From an uncultured Oscillospiraceae bacterium (GTDB lineage Bacteria; Bacillota; Clostridia; Oscillospirales; Acutalibacteraceae): a DNA stretch of 64,000 bases. Each line of letters opens with the position of its first letter. The first letter of the stretch is position 1. The translations under genes and the position numbers were made by a program. The stretch covers positions 271,763-335,762 of the forward strand of contig UQWL01000001.1 in assembly GCA_900544715.1 (NCBI GenBank), given 5' to 3'. Below, in pieces: positions 32,689-41,211 of this stretch. The notes below the pieces were generated by a model. It made no database searches. It worked only from the letters and a program-made list of their open reading frames with translations, and was not told where the DNA came from.

Positions 32689-32780
32689 GGAGACGTATCG
32701 AAGTGGTCATAACGAGAACGACTCGAAATCGTTTTGGCGTGATGAGCGCCACGTGGGTTCGAATCCCACCGTCTCCGCCA
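32689..32780 (+). tRNA. tRNA-Ser (anticodon CGA)
   Basis: A 92-base gene with encoded CCA. The acceptor GGAGACG pairs with CGTCTCC, and the discriminator is G. The anticodon stem AACGA/TCGTT encloses the loop CTCGAAA (anticodon CGA at 32724-32726, reads UCG). A long variable arm (GGCGTGATGAGCGCC) marks a class II serine tRNA, and the T loop GTTCGAATC is intact. A terminator-like hairpin follows at 32790. Confidence 0.97.
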
Positions 32781-32789
32781 CTAGGCAGG

Positions 32790-32820
32790 GCCTGAAGCCA
32801 ATACGTGCTCCAGGCTTTTT
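32790..32820 (+). terminator. Terminator after tRNA-Ser
   Basis: GCCTGAAGC and GCTCCAGGC form a stem with one mismatch, followed by TTTTT. Confidence 0.7.
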
Positions 32821-32929
32821 CCTTTGCTCAAGCAAAACTGCCCGCGTAGGGGCATCAGTTTTCACCTCTTGATGAAGATGAAGCAGTCGAAGCATTTTGT
32901 TTTTTCTTAAAAAAGGAGTGCTCGTCCGC

Positions 32930-32970
32930 ATAATAGGCAGGGCCGTTTGACGGCTCTGCCTATTATTTTA
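32930..32970. terminator. Strong hairpin, probable terminator
   Basis: A 16-bp near-perfect stem (ATAATAGGCAGGGCCG with CGGCTCTGCCTATTAT, one G-T pair) with loop TTTGA. No gene ends next to it, so its transcript is unclear. Confidence 0.6.
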
Positions 32971-33075
32971 TGGGGAGGGTGGGGAATACATTGAAAATAT
33001 TAAAAAGTAGCATGGGGCGGCTCTCAAAGCTTACGTCCATTGGGAGGAAAGTATCACTCATTCAAAATTCAAAAC

Positions 33076-33237
33076 ATGCTGGTTCCTTCGTACATTGCAG
33101 TTAGAAAAGATACTATTACATGTTTAGAAAAGGAACAAATTAAGTCTGATAAAGATACGCAGGCTTTGCAAATCTTTATTGAAAGAATGAAATCCATTTT
33201 TGATGAAGAGTTTCGCCAAAGTCGACCGATGGAATGA
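33076..33237 (+). CDS. Doubtful small AT-rich ORF
   Basis: A 53-residue frame beginning MLVPSYIAVRKD with a helical, charged C-terminal half (IFIERMKSIFDEEF). It is AT-rich relative to its neighbours and has no ribosome site at a useful distance; a TTG at 33040 overlaps the only GGAGG. It may be a remnant of a transferred gene rather than an expressed one. No family is recognised. Confidence 0.25.
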   Translation: MLVPSYIAVRKDTITCLEKEQIKSDKDTQALQIFIERMKSIFDEEFRQSRPME

Positions 33238-33386
33238 TAATGAAAAAAGTTTCATTTTTTATGAATCTGAGCCTGGGCGCGATTCGCGGTCGGGATCAGA
33301 TTTTGATATCCTACAAATAAATGGCCGGTAGTTCATTATTTACTTTTCGCCGGCGGTGTGCGATAATGAAAAAAAGGGGTGGTTTT

Positions 33387-34619
33387 ATGTGCGACACTTT
33401 GTATTTAAAACGAGAACGAAGTGTTTTTTTTGGTAAAAACAGCGATCGCTCGCCAAACGAAGCGCATTTGATGCTTCGGGTTCCCGCAAGGGAATATGCA
33501 GAGGGGGAGATGCTGCGTGCAACCTATATCAGCGTGCCTCAAGTGAGGCGTACATATGCCTGTGTGCTGCTCAAGCCGCATTGGATTTGGGGCGCGGAGA
33601 TGGGCTGGAACGAGTTCGGCCTGAATATCGGCAACGAGGCCGTTTTTACGAGAGAAAAGCGGGAGAAGCAGGCCGGGCTGATCGGCATGGATCTTTTGCG
33701 GCTGGCGCTGGAAAGGTGCCGCAGCGCAAAAGAGGCGCTGGAGCTGATTACAGCCATGATCGGGGAATATGGGCAGGGCGGCAACTGCGGCTTCCACAAA
33801 GCTTTTTATTATGACAACGCCTTTTTGATTGCGGATGAACAGGAAGCCTATGTGCTGGAAACGGCGGGGAGAAGCTGGGCCGTCAAAAAAGCCGGCGAGG
33901 TGGAGACGATCTCCAACTGCTTCGGGCTGCGCACGGATTATGAGGATGCTTCGGCTGGCGTAACCGGCGATTTCAGGAAGGCACATCAAAACCATCTTGT
34001 CACGGCGGTTGCCGGCGCGGAGAAACGCCGCGCGGCTTCGCGCGCCGTGCTCAGCGGGGCGGGCGAGCCGTTTGCATTGATGATGAAAGCCCTGAAGAGC
34101 CATGAGTCGGAAGCGGTAGATATCCACACAAGCTCTACCGCGAGCGTGTGCATGCACGCGGGGAATCTGTTTGGCGACCAAACGACTGGGAGCTATTGCG
34201 GCGAAATCAACCGGCTCTATTTTGTGACGGGCAGCTCTTTTCCGTGCCTGTCGATCTATAAGCCCCTGTCTCCGGCCGCCGGAGTGCTGCCCTCTGATGA
34301 AAAGGAGGCGCTCCAGTATTGGCTCAAGCGCGAGCTGCTGCACAGGCACCTGATGAGCGGCAATATTGACGAGGCGGATTATTTGAAACAGGCCGCCGGG
34401 CTGCAGCGCAAATTCCTCGCTTCGGCGCTGGCAGCGCGGGATACCAGCGGGCTGGAAGCAGTATCCGCAGCGTGCTTTGCCGAGGAGGAGGCCTTTGTGG
34501 AGGCTTTTTTGAAAGAAGCGGGCGGCAAAAAAATCAACGTTCCGGGCCAAACGTATTTTTGCCGCTACTGGCGCAAAAAAAATGAAGAGCTGGCGCGGGA
34601 ATATGCGCTGTCCATTTGA
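33387..34619 (+). CDS. C69-family (Ntn hydrolase) dipeptidase-like protein
   Basis: A 410-residue N-terminal-nucleophile hydrolase related to C69 dipeptidases, secernin and acyl-CoA:6-aminopenicillanate acyltransferase. If translation starts at ATG 33387, the expected nucleophile is Cys2 in MCDTLYLK, exposed after Met removal. FGKNSDRSPNE and WGAEMGWNEFGLNIGNEAV also match. A GGGGTGG site lies 4-10 bases upstream; starts at 33321 or 33366 would bury the cysteine and are rejected. No signal peptide is seen. Probably hydrolyses small peptides or amides; the substrate is unknown. Confidence 0.87.
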   Translation: MCDTLYLKRERSVFFGKNSDRSPNEAHLMLRVPAREYAEGEMLRATYISVPQVRRTYACVLLKPHWIWGAEMGWNEFGLNIGNEAVFTREKREKQAGLIGMDLLRLALERCRSAKEALELITAMIGEYGQGGNCGFHKAFYYDNAFLIADEQEAYVLETAGRSWAVKKAGEVETISNCFGLRTDYEDASAGVTGDFRKAHQNHLVTAVAGAEKRRAASRAVLSGAGEPFALMMKALKSHESEAVDIHTSSTASVCMHAGNLFGDQTTGSYCGEINRLYFVTGSSFPCLSIYKPLSPAAGVLPSDEKEALQYWLKRELLHRHLMSGNIDEADYLKQAAGLQRKFLASALAARDTSGLEAVSAACFAEEEAFVEAFLKEAGGKKINVPGQTYFCRYWRKKNEELAREYALSI

Positions 34620-34714
34620 GAAATCCATCGTTTCAATCAGAAAGGCTGCTCAAAATTTTGAATGCATCAAAACGGTAATTTTGCAGTTTGGTGCAAAAGA
34701 GGATGGTTGTATGC

Positions 34715-34918
34715 ATGCAGTACCAAAGCGTATATGATCTGATCCAGTGGGCCTTCATCCGGGAATACCGGCCCACGCCGGAGCAGGCGGGGGAGACGGT
34801 AACCGTGGTGCGCGCTTTGCTGCAAAAATACGCGGCGGCAATTCCAAATGATCCCACATTGCCTTATATGAAAGTGAAAGGCAGCGGGAAACCGCGTTGC
34901 TTTGCCCTCCAAAAGTAA
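34715..34918 (+). CDS. Small hypothetical protein, 67 aa
   Basis: A small soluble protein starting MQYQSVYDLIQWAFIREYRP with a helical middle and a basic C-terminus (MKVKGSGKPRCFALQK). GGATGG lies about 10 bases upstream of ATG 34715. GC content matches the surroundings, and a strong terminator follows at 34977. It sits between the C69 hydrolase and the GH13 gene. Not recognised. Confidence 0.5.
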   Translation: MQYQSVYDLIQWAFIREYRPTPEQAGETVTVVRALLQKYAAAIPNDPTLPYMKVKGSGKPRCFALQK

Positions 34919-34976
34919 GCGGGCAGCCGTATCTTTCACAGAGCCGTCTGAATGACGTGAGAATATGCTTGAAAAG

Positions 34977-35017
34977 CTGCCGGCAGCTGCATGGGTGCAG
35001 GCTGCGGCAGTTTTTTT
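34977..35017 (+). terminator. Intrinsic terminator
   Basis: CTGCCGGCAGCTGCA pairs with TGCAGGCTGCGGCAG around TGGG, followed by seven T residues. Confidence 0.85.
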
Positions 35018-35123
35018 CGGCGGTTGTGATACAGGCGCTTCATAAAACGATGCGGGCATGAAAGAATAACAGGAAGAGGATGAACCTATTAGCGAAAGGC
35101 TAATCAAGATTGGAGCGATCAAT

Positions 35124-36794
35124 ATGGAACGGGCATGGTGGAAGGAAGCGGCGGTCTATCAAATTTATCCCCGCAGCTTTCAGGATTCAAACGGCGACGG
35201 CATTGGGGATCTCAACGGGATTACCATGCGGCTCGATTATCTAAAGGAGCTGGGTGTGGATGTGGTCTGGCTTTCGCCCGTCTATGAATCGCCGGATTGC
35301 GACAACGGCTATGATATCTCGGATTACCGGACGATCATGAAAAAATTCGGCACCATGGAGGATTTTGATCGCCTTTTGGCAGAGGCACACCGGCGGGGGC
35401 TTAAAATCGTGATGGATTTGGTGGTCAACCACACCTCCGATGAACACCGATGGTTTATTGAGAGCCGCTCCTCGCGGGACAACCCGTACCGGGATTACTA
35501 TATCTGGCGGCCCGGCAAGGGCGGCAAAGCGCCGAATAACTGGGGCTCGATCTTCGGCGGCTCCGCGTGGGAATATGATGCGGGCACGGATCAGTACTAC
35601 CTGCATCTCTTTGCCAAAGGGCAGCCGGATTTAAATTGGGAAAACCCGGCCCTCCGCCATGAAATATACGATATGATGGCCTGGTGGTGTGAAAAGGGGA
35701 TCGACGGCTTCCGCATGGACGTCATCAGCATGATCTCCAAGGATCAGCGCTTCCCCAATGGCGCGAAGGGGGAAAATGCGCTCTATGGCGACGCTTTCCC
35801 CTATGTGATCAGCGGCCCGCGCGTGCATGAATTCCTCAAGGAAATGAACCAGAAGGTACTTTCGAAATATGACCTCATGACCGTGGGGGAGACGGCGGGC
35901 GTGACCATTGAGCAGGCCAAGCGCTACGCGGGCGAGGAAACGCACGAGCTGAATATGGTTTTCCAATTTGAGCATGTGGAGATCGGCGACGGCCCGCTCG
36001 GCAAATGGACGACGCAGCGCTACTCCATGCCGGAGCTGCGCGCGGTGATGAGCAAATGGCAAACCGCGCTGGAGGGCTGCGCATGGAATTCGCTCTTTTG
36101 GGGCAATCACGATCAGCCGCGCTGCGTTTCGCGCTTTGGCTGCGATCGGCCGGAGTACCGCGCCCTGTCCGCCAAAATGCTGGCGGCCTGCCTCTATTTT
36201 ATGAAGGGCACGCCCTATATCTATCAGGGCGACGAATTGGGCATGACGAATAACGGCGGCTTCCGGCAGCTTTCAGATTACCGTGATCTGGAGAGCGTCA
36301 ACTGGTTCCACGCCTATACGCGGGCCGGCCTTGCAACACAGGAGGAGATGCTCGCCGCCCTGGGCGCGCGCAGCAGGGATCACGCGCGCACGCCGATGCA
36401 GTGGGATGATTCGCCAAACGCCGGTTTTACCACGGGCGAACCATGGATTATGGTGAACCCTAATTACAGGGAAATCAACGCCGCGCGGCAGGTAAACGAC
36501 CCGGATTCCGTTTTCTGCTTTTTTCAGCGGCTGCTCCGCCTGCGCAAGCAGCACGATGTGTTCCTCTGCGGCGTATATGAACTGATGCTTCCGGATTCCG
36601 AGGCCGTATGGGCATACCGCCGCACGATGGGGGATCAGGAAGCGCAGGTTTACTGCAATTTTACCACACAGGGCGTTCCCTGCGATACGCCGCGCGAGGG
36701 CTTGGTGCTGTGCAACTATAACGCCGTGCAGGCGGGCGTGCTCCGCCCGTGCGAGTGCAGGGTGTATCTGAAAAATAACCGATCTTTCTCCTGA
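35124..36794 (+). CDS. GH13 oligo-1,6-glucosidase / alpha-glucosidase
   Basis: A cytoplasmic 556-residue alpha-glucosidase of GH13 subfamily 31. The expected catalytic triad is D199 (nucleophile, GIDGFRMDVIS), E256 (acid/base, TVGETAGV) and D330 (FWGNHDQPR). Val200 next to the nucleophile is the residue associated with alpha-1,6 preference in oligo-1,6-glucosidases. QDSNGDGIGDLNGI provides the calcium/fold motif, and the C-terminal beta domain is complete. It is a single gene with no neighbouring sugar transporter. It probably hydrolyses isomalto-oligosaccharides inside the cell. Confidence 0.93.
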   Translation: MERAWWKEAAVYQIYPRSFQDSNGDGIGDLNGITMRLDYLKELGVDVVWLSPVYESPDCDNGYDISDYRTIMKKFGTMEDFDRLLAEAHRRGLKIVMDLVVNHTSDEHRWFIESRSSRDNPYRDYYIWRPGKGGKAPNNWGSIFGGSAWEYDAGTDQYYLHLFAKGQPDLNWENPALRHEIYDMMAWWCEKGIDGFRMDVISMISKDQRFPNGAKGENALYGDAFPYVISGPRVHEFLKEMNQKVLSKYDLMTVGETAGVTIEQAKRYAGEETHELNMVFQFEHVEIGDGPLGKWTTQRYSMPELRAVMSKWQTALEGCAWNSLFWGNHDQPRCVSRFGCDRPEYRALSAKMLAACLYFMKGTPYIYQGDELGMTNNGGFRQLSDYRDLESVNWFHAYTRAGLATQEEMLAALGARSRDHARTPMQWDDSPNAGFTTGEPWIMVNPNYREINAARQVNDPDSVFCFFQRLLRLRKQHDVFLCGVYELMLPDSEAVWAYRRTMGDQEAQVYCNFTTQGVPCDTPREGLVLCNYNAVQAGVLRPCECRVYLKNNRSFS

Positions 36795-36887
36795 TGCTTT
36801 GCCTCTACGGCCCTATTAACGCGTGGACATCATGAATATAACAATGCGAATCATACAGGCTGTTGGGCCCAATCACATAGAAAACAG

Positions 36888-36927
36888 AAGGGCGCGGCAT
36901 GTAACTTCCATGCCGCGCCCTTTATCG
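36888..36927. terminator. Bidirectional terminator
   Basis: AAGGGCGCGGCATG pairs perfectly with CATGCCGCGCCCTT. It separates the convergent GH13 and DAHP synthase genes. Confidence 0.8.
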
Positions 36928-36965
36928 TTGCCGGGGAAGAATTCCTGTGAGCTCTGTATCGTTCC

Positions 36966-37979
36966 TTACGCCGTTTCCTTCCCTTCAAATGAGGCCCGCC
37001 GTTTCACATCCTGCATCAGCTCGTCAAACTGCGCGGGTGTTAAAGATTGCGCGCCGTCGCACAGCGCGTTTTTGGGATCGTTGTGCACTTCAATCATCAG
37101 CCCGTCCGCACCGGCGGCGATGGCGGCCTTGGCAAGGGGCTTCACCATCCAGGCGATGCCCGCCGCATGGCTCGGGTCGATGATGACCGGCAGATGGGAT
37201 TGCTGCTTGAGCAGCGGAATGGCGGAAATATCGAGCGTGTTGCGCACCATGGTTTCAAACGTGCGAATGCCGCGCTCGCAGAGAATCACATTTTCATTGC
37301 CGCCTGCCATGATGTATTCCGCGCTCATCAAAAATTCCTCGATTGTATTGGCGAGGCCGCGCTTGAGCAGGATTGGCTTGCGCAGCTGGCCGAGCGCTTT
37401 CAGCAGGCGAAAATTCTGCATGTTGCGTGCGCCGACCTGGATGATATCCACATCAGCGAAATCATCAATCTGATCCTGCCCCATGATCTCCGTCACAATT
37501 GGGAGCCCTGTCAGCTTTTTTGCCTCCAGCAGCAGCTTCAGCCCGTCCATCTCCAAGCCCTGAAAGGAGTAGGGGGAGGTGCGCGGTTTAAACGCGCCGC
37601 CGCGCAGGAGTGTTGCGCCGCTCTTTTTCACCGCCTGCGCGATGGTGCAGAGCTGCTCCTCGCTTTCAATCGAGCACGGCCCGGCGATTACCTGAAAAAA
37701 ACCTTCGCCGATTTTTACGCCGCCTGTCTGCACGATGGTATCCATCGGGTGAAACCGGCGGTTCGCCTTTTTATAGGGCTCGGAAATCCGCTTGACGTCT
37801 TCCACGATTTCGTTCGCCTTGAGCGCGTCGATATCCACGCGTGTAGTGTCGCCCACAAGGCCGACGACGGTCGTCTCCTGGCCTTCGCTGTAGTTGGTTT
37901 TGAGCCCGAGCGACTCCACGGCTTTGAGCAGGGCAGTGACCTGCTGTTTTTCTGCGTTCGGTTTAAGAATGACAACCAT
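36966..37979 (-). CDS. aroF: 3-deoxy-7-phosphoheptulonate synthase (type I-beta)
   Basis: Condenses phosphoenolpyruvate and erythrose 4-phosphate, the first step of the shikimate pathway. It is 337 residues, with an N-terminal ferredoxin-like regulatory domain at about 1-70 and a TIM barrel with QVIAGPCSIESEEQ, LLRGGAFKPRTSPYSFQG, IQVGARNMQNF, ILLKRGL and IDPSHAAG. The N-terminal domain is typical of I-beta enzymes, which can be inhibited by aromatic amino acids. Consensus promoter at 38021-38049; erythrose 4-phosphate supply links it to the transketolase at 7377-9171. Confidence 0.95.
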   Translation of the reverse strand: MVVILKPNAEKQQVTALLKAVESLGLKTNYSEGQETTVVGLVGDTTRVDIDALKANEIVEDVKRISEPYKKANRRFHPMDTIVQTGGVKIGEGFFQVIAGPCSIESEEQLCTIAQAVKKSGATLLRGGAFKPRTSPYSFQGLEMDGLKLLLEAKKLTGLPIVTEIMGQDQIDDFADVDIIQVGARNMQNFRLLKALGQLRKPILLKRGLANTIEEFLMSAEYIMAGGNENVILCERGIRTFETMVRNTLDISAIPLLKQQSHLPVIIDPSHAAGIAWMVKPLAKAAIAAGADGLMIEVHNDPKNALCDGAQSLTPAQFDELMQDVKRRASFEGKETA

Positions 37980-38020
37980 CTATACTCAGATCCTTTCGAT
38001 TTAGCGATTTTATGTGTGAA

Positions 38021-38049
38021 AGTATACGCCAATTCCGACCGGTTGTCAA
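38021..38049 (-). promoter_or_regulatory. Promoter of DAHP synthase
   Basis: On the minus strand: TTGACA (38049-38044), a 17-base spacer and TATACT (38026-38021), about 42 bases before the start codon. Confidence 0.8.
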
Positions 38050-38099
38050 GGCGTTTGAACGAAAAACACCTCTGCTGCCAAGGGTGGGTAGGGGAGAAA

Positions 38100-38342
38100 C
38101 TAGCTGAACAAAGTCATTTGTCCGTCGTAATCAATATAGGGGCAACAACATTTGCACCTATCGATCGGACAATATTCGGGATAGAAGGTTTTGGCGCATT
38201 CCAAAGCTGTTTTACCGTTTGAATAATCACCGAGATATTTTCGATTTTTTTCAGCAGGAAGCCAGTAACAACTCTCCCGATGCACTTTATGCGTATGGGA
38301 AGGATTATGTGGTTCCTCACATATGTTTAAATAATAATTCAT
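38100..38342 (-). CDS. Small Cys/His-rich protein
   Basis: An 80-residue AT-rich gene. The pattern HTHKVHRESCYWLP, then KYLGDYSNGKTALECAK and CPIDRCKCCCP resembles a widespread family of uncharacterised small proteins with an HxxxCYxLP motif, a YLG segment and a C-terminal paired-cysteine site, probably metal-binding. CTCAGCATATG at the start includes a weak AAGGAG-type site (rc of CTCCTT near 38353). GC content is lower than both neighbours, suggesting transfer. Function unknown. Confidence 0.65.
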   Translation of the reverse strand: MNYYLNICEEPHNPSHTHKVHRESCYWLPAEKNRKYLGDYSNGKTALECAKTFYPEYCPIDRCKCCCPYIDYDGQMTLFS

Positions 38343-38870
38343 ATGCTGAGCTCCTTAAATAATATTTTTATTTATGTAGACAACAAACTTAAAAATGCCA
38401 ACTTTTAATTTATATCTACTTCTCCTTTCGAGGCAGATTACCGAAAACAATTGACATATGTCCAATAAAAGGATAAAATCAAAAAGAGATCATCCTTCGT
38501 AGCAGATGGATTCTCGGCGGATCAATCTAAATGAGGTGTCTCATCACCTCATTTAGATTCCATTTTTTGTTTGTTGTAATTTTACTTCGGTGAATAAGAT
38601 TTATAATGTTTATGACGAAATGTTTTATATACCATTTTGTCACTTTTTTCGAATCAAAACTTATAGAATTTATATCTATTCTATCCTCTTATTCCCAATT
38701 TGTCAACAGTTTCTGCATTAAAATTCCCAATTTGTCCATAAATCTGTTTTTTACAATTTGTTCAACACTTTGGATGAATTAATTGTATAATAAATTGGTC
38801 AAACTGGTTCAATCAGTTTGTGGGTTGAAATGGTGAATAAGTTTATGGAAGGTTCTATGTTCGAAATGAA
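38343..38870. other. AT-rich gene-free stretch
   Basis: About 530 bases without a supportable gene. It contains one terminator-like hairpin (stem 38524-38538 with 38545-38559, followed by ATTTTTTG). The repeated phrase CCCAATTTGTC (38693-38703 and 38728-38738) occurs twice 35 bases apart. Confidence 0.5.
38524..38568 (+). terminator. Terminator-like hairpin in AT-rich stretch
   Basis: A 15-bp perfect stem AATCTAAATGAGGTG / CACCTCATTTAGATT with loop TCTCAT and a following T run. No gene precedes it on the plus strand. Confidence 0.6.
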
Positions 38871-38910
38871 ACAAATCGGGCGGTGAGACTAGTCTCACCG
38901 CCCGATTTGT
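38871..38910. terminator. 40-base perfect palindrome, probable rpmB terminator
   Basis: The two 20-base arms are exactly complementary (ACAAATCGGGCGGTGAGACT and its complement) with no loop bases. It lies downstream of rpmB on the minus strand. The flanks are not T-rich, so it could also be a recombination or protein-binding site. Confidence 0.55.
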
Positions 38911-38987
38911 GTTCCCCAAAATAAAAAGGAAGGCCAGCAGCCTTCCTTCTTTTGCCCAGAACGGGCCTTTTTTGCTTGTCAATGGAA

Positions 38988-39176
38988 TCAGACCGCGCGC
39001 GTCACCTTGCCGGAACGCAGGCAGCGCGTGCAAGCATACACCCTGCGGGGAGAGCCGTTCACGATTGCCTTCACACGCTTGATGTTGGGCTTCCAAGTCC
39101 TGTTAGAGCGCCTGTGGGAGTGGGAAACCTGAATACCAAAAGACACATCTTTTCCGCAAAATTCACATTTCGCCAT
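38988..39176 (-). CDS. rpmB: 50S ribosomal protein L28
   Basis: A 62-residue ribosomal protein, MAKCEFCGKDVSFGIQVSHS, RTWKPNIKRV and CTRCLRSGKV being typical. Four cysteines (two CxxC pairs) mark the zinc-binding form, the C+ paralogue common in anaerobes. GGAGG is 8-9 bases before ATG 39176; ATG-like starts further upstream are not needed. Monocistronic, with its own promoter. Confidence 0.95.
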   Translation of the reverse strand: MAKCEFCGKDVSFGIQVSHSHRRSNRTWKPNIKRVKAIVNGSPRRVYACTRCLRSGKVTRAV

Positions 39177-39221
39177 GTGTCGCACCTCCTTTTTACTAGA
39201 CAGATACAGAATAACAGAACT

Positions 39222-39250
39222 ATCTTAGCAGGTATTCGAAAGAAATGCAA
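39222..39250 (-). promoter_or_regulatory. Promoter of rpmB
   Basis: On the minus strand: TTGCAT (39250-39245), a 17-base spacer and TAAGAT (39227-39222). Confidence 0.65.
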
Positions 39251-39288
39251 GCAGTTTTTGACTTTTTTTGCTTCTATACGGTTTTTAG

Positions 39289-39477
39289 GATGCGGTTAAA
39301 GGGATCAATGCCGTATACCGGGGAAAGTATACTAAATATATAGGGCTTTGTGAAGATGGGCTGCTGCTTCTAAACGCGGCGTTTATTGATGCTCTGGCAG
39401 AGAGGCATGGGATGGCAGGAAAGATGTGGCCGGCCACGGAAAGAAATCGAAAAAACAACAGATTTAACCCCGAATAA
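39289..39477 (+). pseudogene. Possible gene remnant without start codon
   Basis: A 62-codon open stretch after a TAG reads DAVKGINAVYRGKYTKYIGL and later AAFIDALAERHG, which looks protein-like, and ends at TAA 39475. It has no start codon with a ribosome site. It may be the 3' fragment of a lost gene; chance cannot be excluded. Confidence 0.2.
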
Positions 39478-39504
39478 AAATCCTTTGTTATAGCTTTTGC
39501 ACTA

Positions 39505-39532
39505 TTGTATTTTCAAATCAGAGTGCTATAAT
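39505..39532 (+). promoter_or_regulatory. Promoter of the V-ATPase operon
   Basis: TTGTAT (39505-39510), a 16-base spacer and TATAAT (39527-39532), about 80 bases before the first gene. Confidence 0.7.
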
Positions 39533-39612
39533 AAAGACCATCAAAGGGAACGGCGCCGGGCGCCGGGCCCTTTCTAACTGTCAAAATAGCGTTGCCGGAA
39601 GGGGTGACCGAT

Positions 39613-39924
39613 TTGGATAAGATGGTAGAAACCATTATCGAAATGGATAAGCAAGCACGCAAGCGCACAGAGGAGGCGGAGGCCTACCAGCGCAAAGCGC
39701 AGGAAGAGCTGGAGAGCAAGGAGAAGCAGCTCCTTGCGGAGCGCTTGGAGCAGGCAAAGGCCGAGGTCGGCGAGCTTGCCCGCAGCGAAGAGCAGGCGGC
39801 GGAAAAAAAGCTGGAAGAGGCGAAAACTGCCAATGACGCCGCCGTTCGTCGGATGGAAGCGTTATATCAAGAGAAAGGCGCACAGTGGGTGCAGGAGCTC
39901 GTACGCCGTGCGCTGGAAGCATAA
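39613..39924 (+). CDS. V-type ATPase subunit H (peripheral stalk)
   Basis: A 103-residue, almost entirely helical, Ala/Glu/Lys/Gln-rich coiled-coil protein (ARKRTEEAEAYQRKAQEELE). It matches the small peripheral-stalk subunit (H/G; NtpF in Enterococcus) that pairs with subunit E. GGAAGGGG lies 8 bases before TTG 39613, giving MDKMVETIIEMDKQ; a TTG at 39592 lies before this ribosome site and is rejected. First gene of the operon. Confidence 0.8.
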   Translation: MDKMVETIIEMDKQARKRTEEAEAYQRKAQEELESKEKQLLAERLEQAKAEVGELARSEEQAAEKKLEEAKTANDAAVRRMEALYQEKGAQWVQELVRRALEA

Positions 39925-40089
39925 CACAAAGCGAACAGTCCGCCCAGCGGGCTGTATTTTGTTAGGGTGAGGGGCGGCAGCGTTTCCTGACCCAACCCGG
40001 CGGATGCACGGCGTTTCCGCTTCCCTGGCCGCGCGGGGCCATCATCAAGCGAACACAGATTATGCGCGGAGAAAGGGTGAACCGATTCT

Positions 40090-41139
40090 ATGCTCACAAC
40101 GGTATCCTCCAATGCGATTCTGGCGAAATCGCGCGCCATGTATGGCAGGCGGCTAACAGAGCGCAATTATACGGAGCTGCTCAACTGCCACAGTGTCAAC
40201 GAAGTGGCCAATTATCTGAAAAACCGGACAGCCTATGCGGATATCTTCGAAGGGACGACCGCCACGGATATCCACCGCGGCCAGTTGGAGACGATGCTCA
40301 AAAAGCGTGTTTTTGACCAATATGCGTCTCTTTGCCGGTATGAAATGTCCATCGGGCAGGATTTTTACCAGTATTTCATCGTGCGCAGCGATATCGACCA
40401 GATTTTGTCCTGCGCGCGCTTTTTAAGCACCGGGCACCCGGGCGATTATCTGTTTGCAATGCCGGCGTTTTTTAACCAGCACACCAAATTGGATCTCTAT
40501 ACGCTGGCTGCGGTCAACTCGTTCGACAGCCTGCTGGCCGCCCTGGAGGGAACGCCGTATTATGATATGATGCATTTGTTTGCCCGGAAAGCGCCGTCGG
40601 AGATCAACTTTCTCGATATGGAAGCCGTTTTTCAGCGCTATCTTTACGATCGGCTGGAGGAGCTGATTGAAAAAGGCTTCAAGGGCAAAGACCGCAAGGA
40701 AGTCATGAGCGCGGTCGGCATGCAGCTTGATATGGAGGCGATCGTCAACATCTACCGCCTCAAGCGGATGGGCGGCCGCTCCCCGGAGGAAATCCGGCGG
40801 TCAGTGGTGGTAGGCCCGATCAGCAGGCTGCGCAGGCGCCAGTTTGAACTGCTGATTGAAGCGCCCAGCGCCGCTGAGATGGTAAAGCTGCTGGATGCAA
40901 CGCCCTATGGGCGGAAATTTCAAAAGGATTTTTCCTTCATTGAGGATTCCGCACAAAAGCTGCAATATGGCCGCTGCCTGAAGGACCTTCGTTTTTCTAC
41001 GAACCCGAGCGTTGTGATGCTCAGCTTTATGTTTCTCGCAGAGAACGAGGTTAATAATATTACGCATATCATCGAAGGCATCCGCTATCAGGTTCCGGCG
41101 GAAGAGATCAGCCGGATGCTTATCGGCGTGGGAGATTAG
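40090..41139 (+). CDS. ntpC: V-type ATPase subunit C (V0 d-type)
   Basis: The 349-residue soluble funnel subunit that links the rotor ring to the central shaft. Typical segments are AKSRAMYGRRLTERNY, LLNCHSVNEVANYLKN and FIVRSDIDQILSCARFL. All-helical, no membrane segments. It follows subunit H by 165 bases and precedes subunit I by 72 bases. Confidence 0.9.
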   Translation: MLTTVSSNAILAKSRAMYGRRLTERNYTELLNCHSVNEVANYLKNRTAYADIFEGTTATDIHRGQLETMLKKRVFDQYASLCRYEMSIGQDFYQYFIVRSDIDQILSCARFLSTGHPGDYLFAMPAFFNQHTKLDLYTLAAVNSFDSLLAALEGTPYYDMMHLFARKAPSEINFLDMEAVFQRYLYDRLEELIEKGFKGKDRKEVMSAVGMQLDMEAIVNIYRLKRMGGRSPEEIRRSVVVGPISRLRRRQFELLIEAPSAAEMVKLLDATPYGRKFQKDFSFIEDSAQKLQYGRCLKDLRFSTNPSVVMLSFMFLAENEVNNITHIIEGIRYQVPAEEISRMLIGVGD

Positions 41140-41211
41140 GGGAAGAGGGCGGTTTCCGCCTTGCAAAACCGTGTGTAGCTCCCCACTTCTGCGAAAGGAA
41201 GGGTCACAGAT

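Noticed and set aside
38343..38870. CRISPR or phage-like repeats in the AT-rich stretch
   Set aside because: Only one short direct repeat pair and single hairpins are present; no regular spacing and no cas genes in the window.
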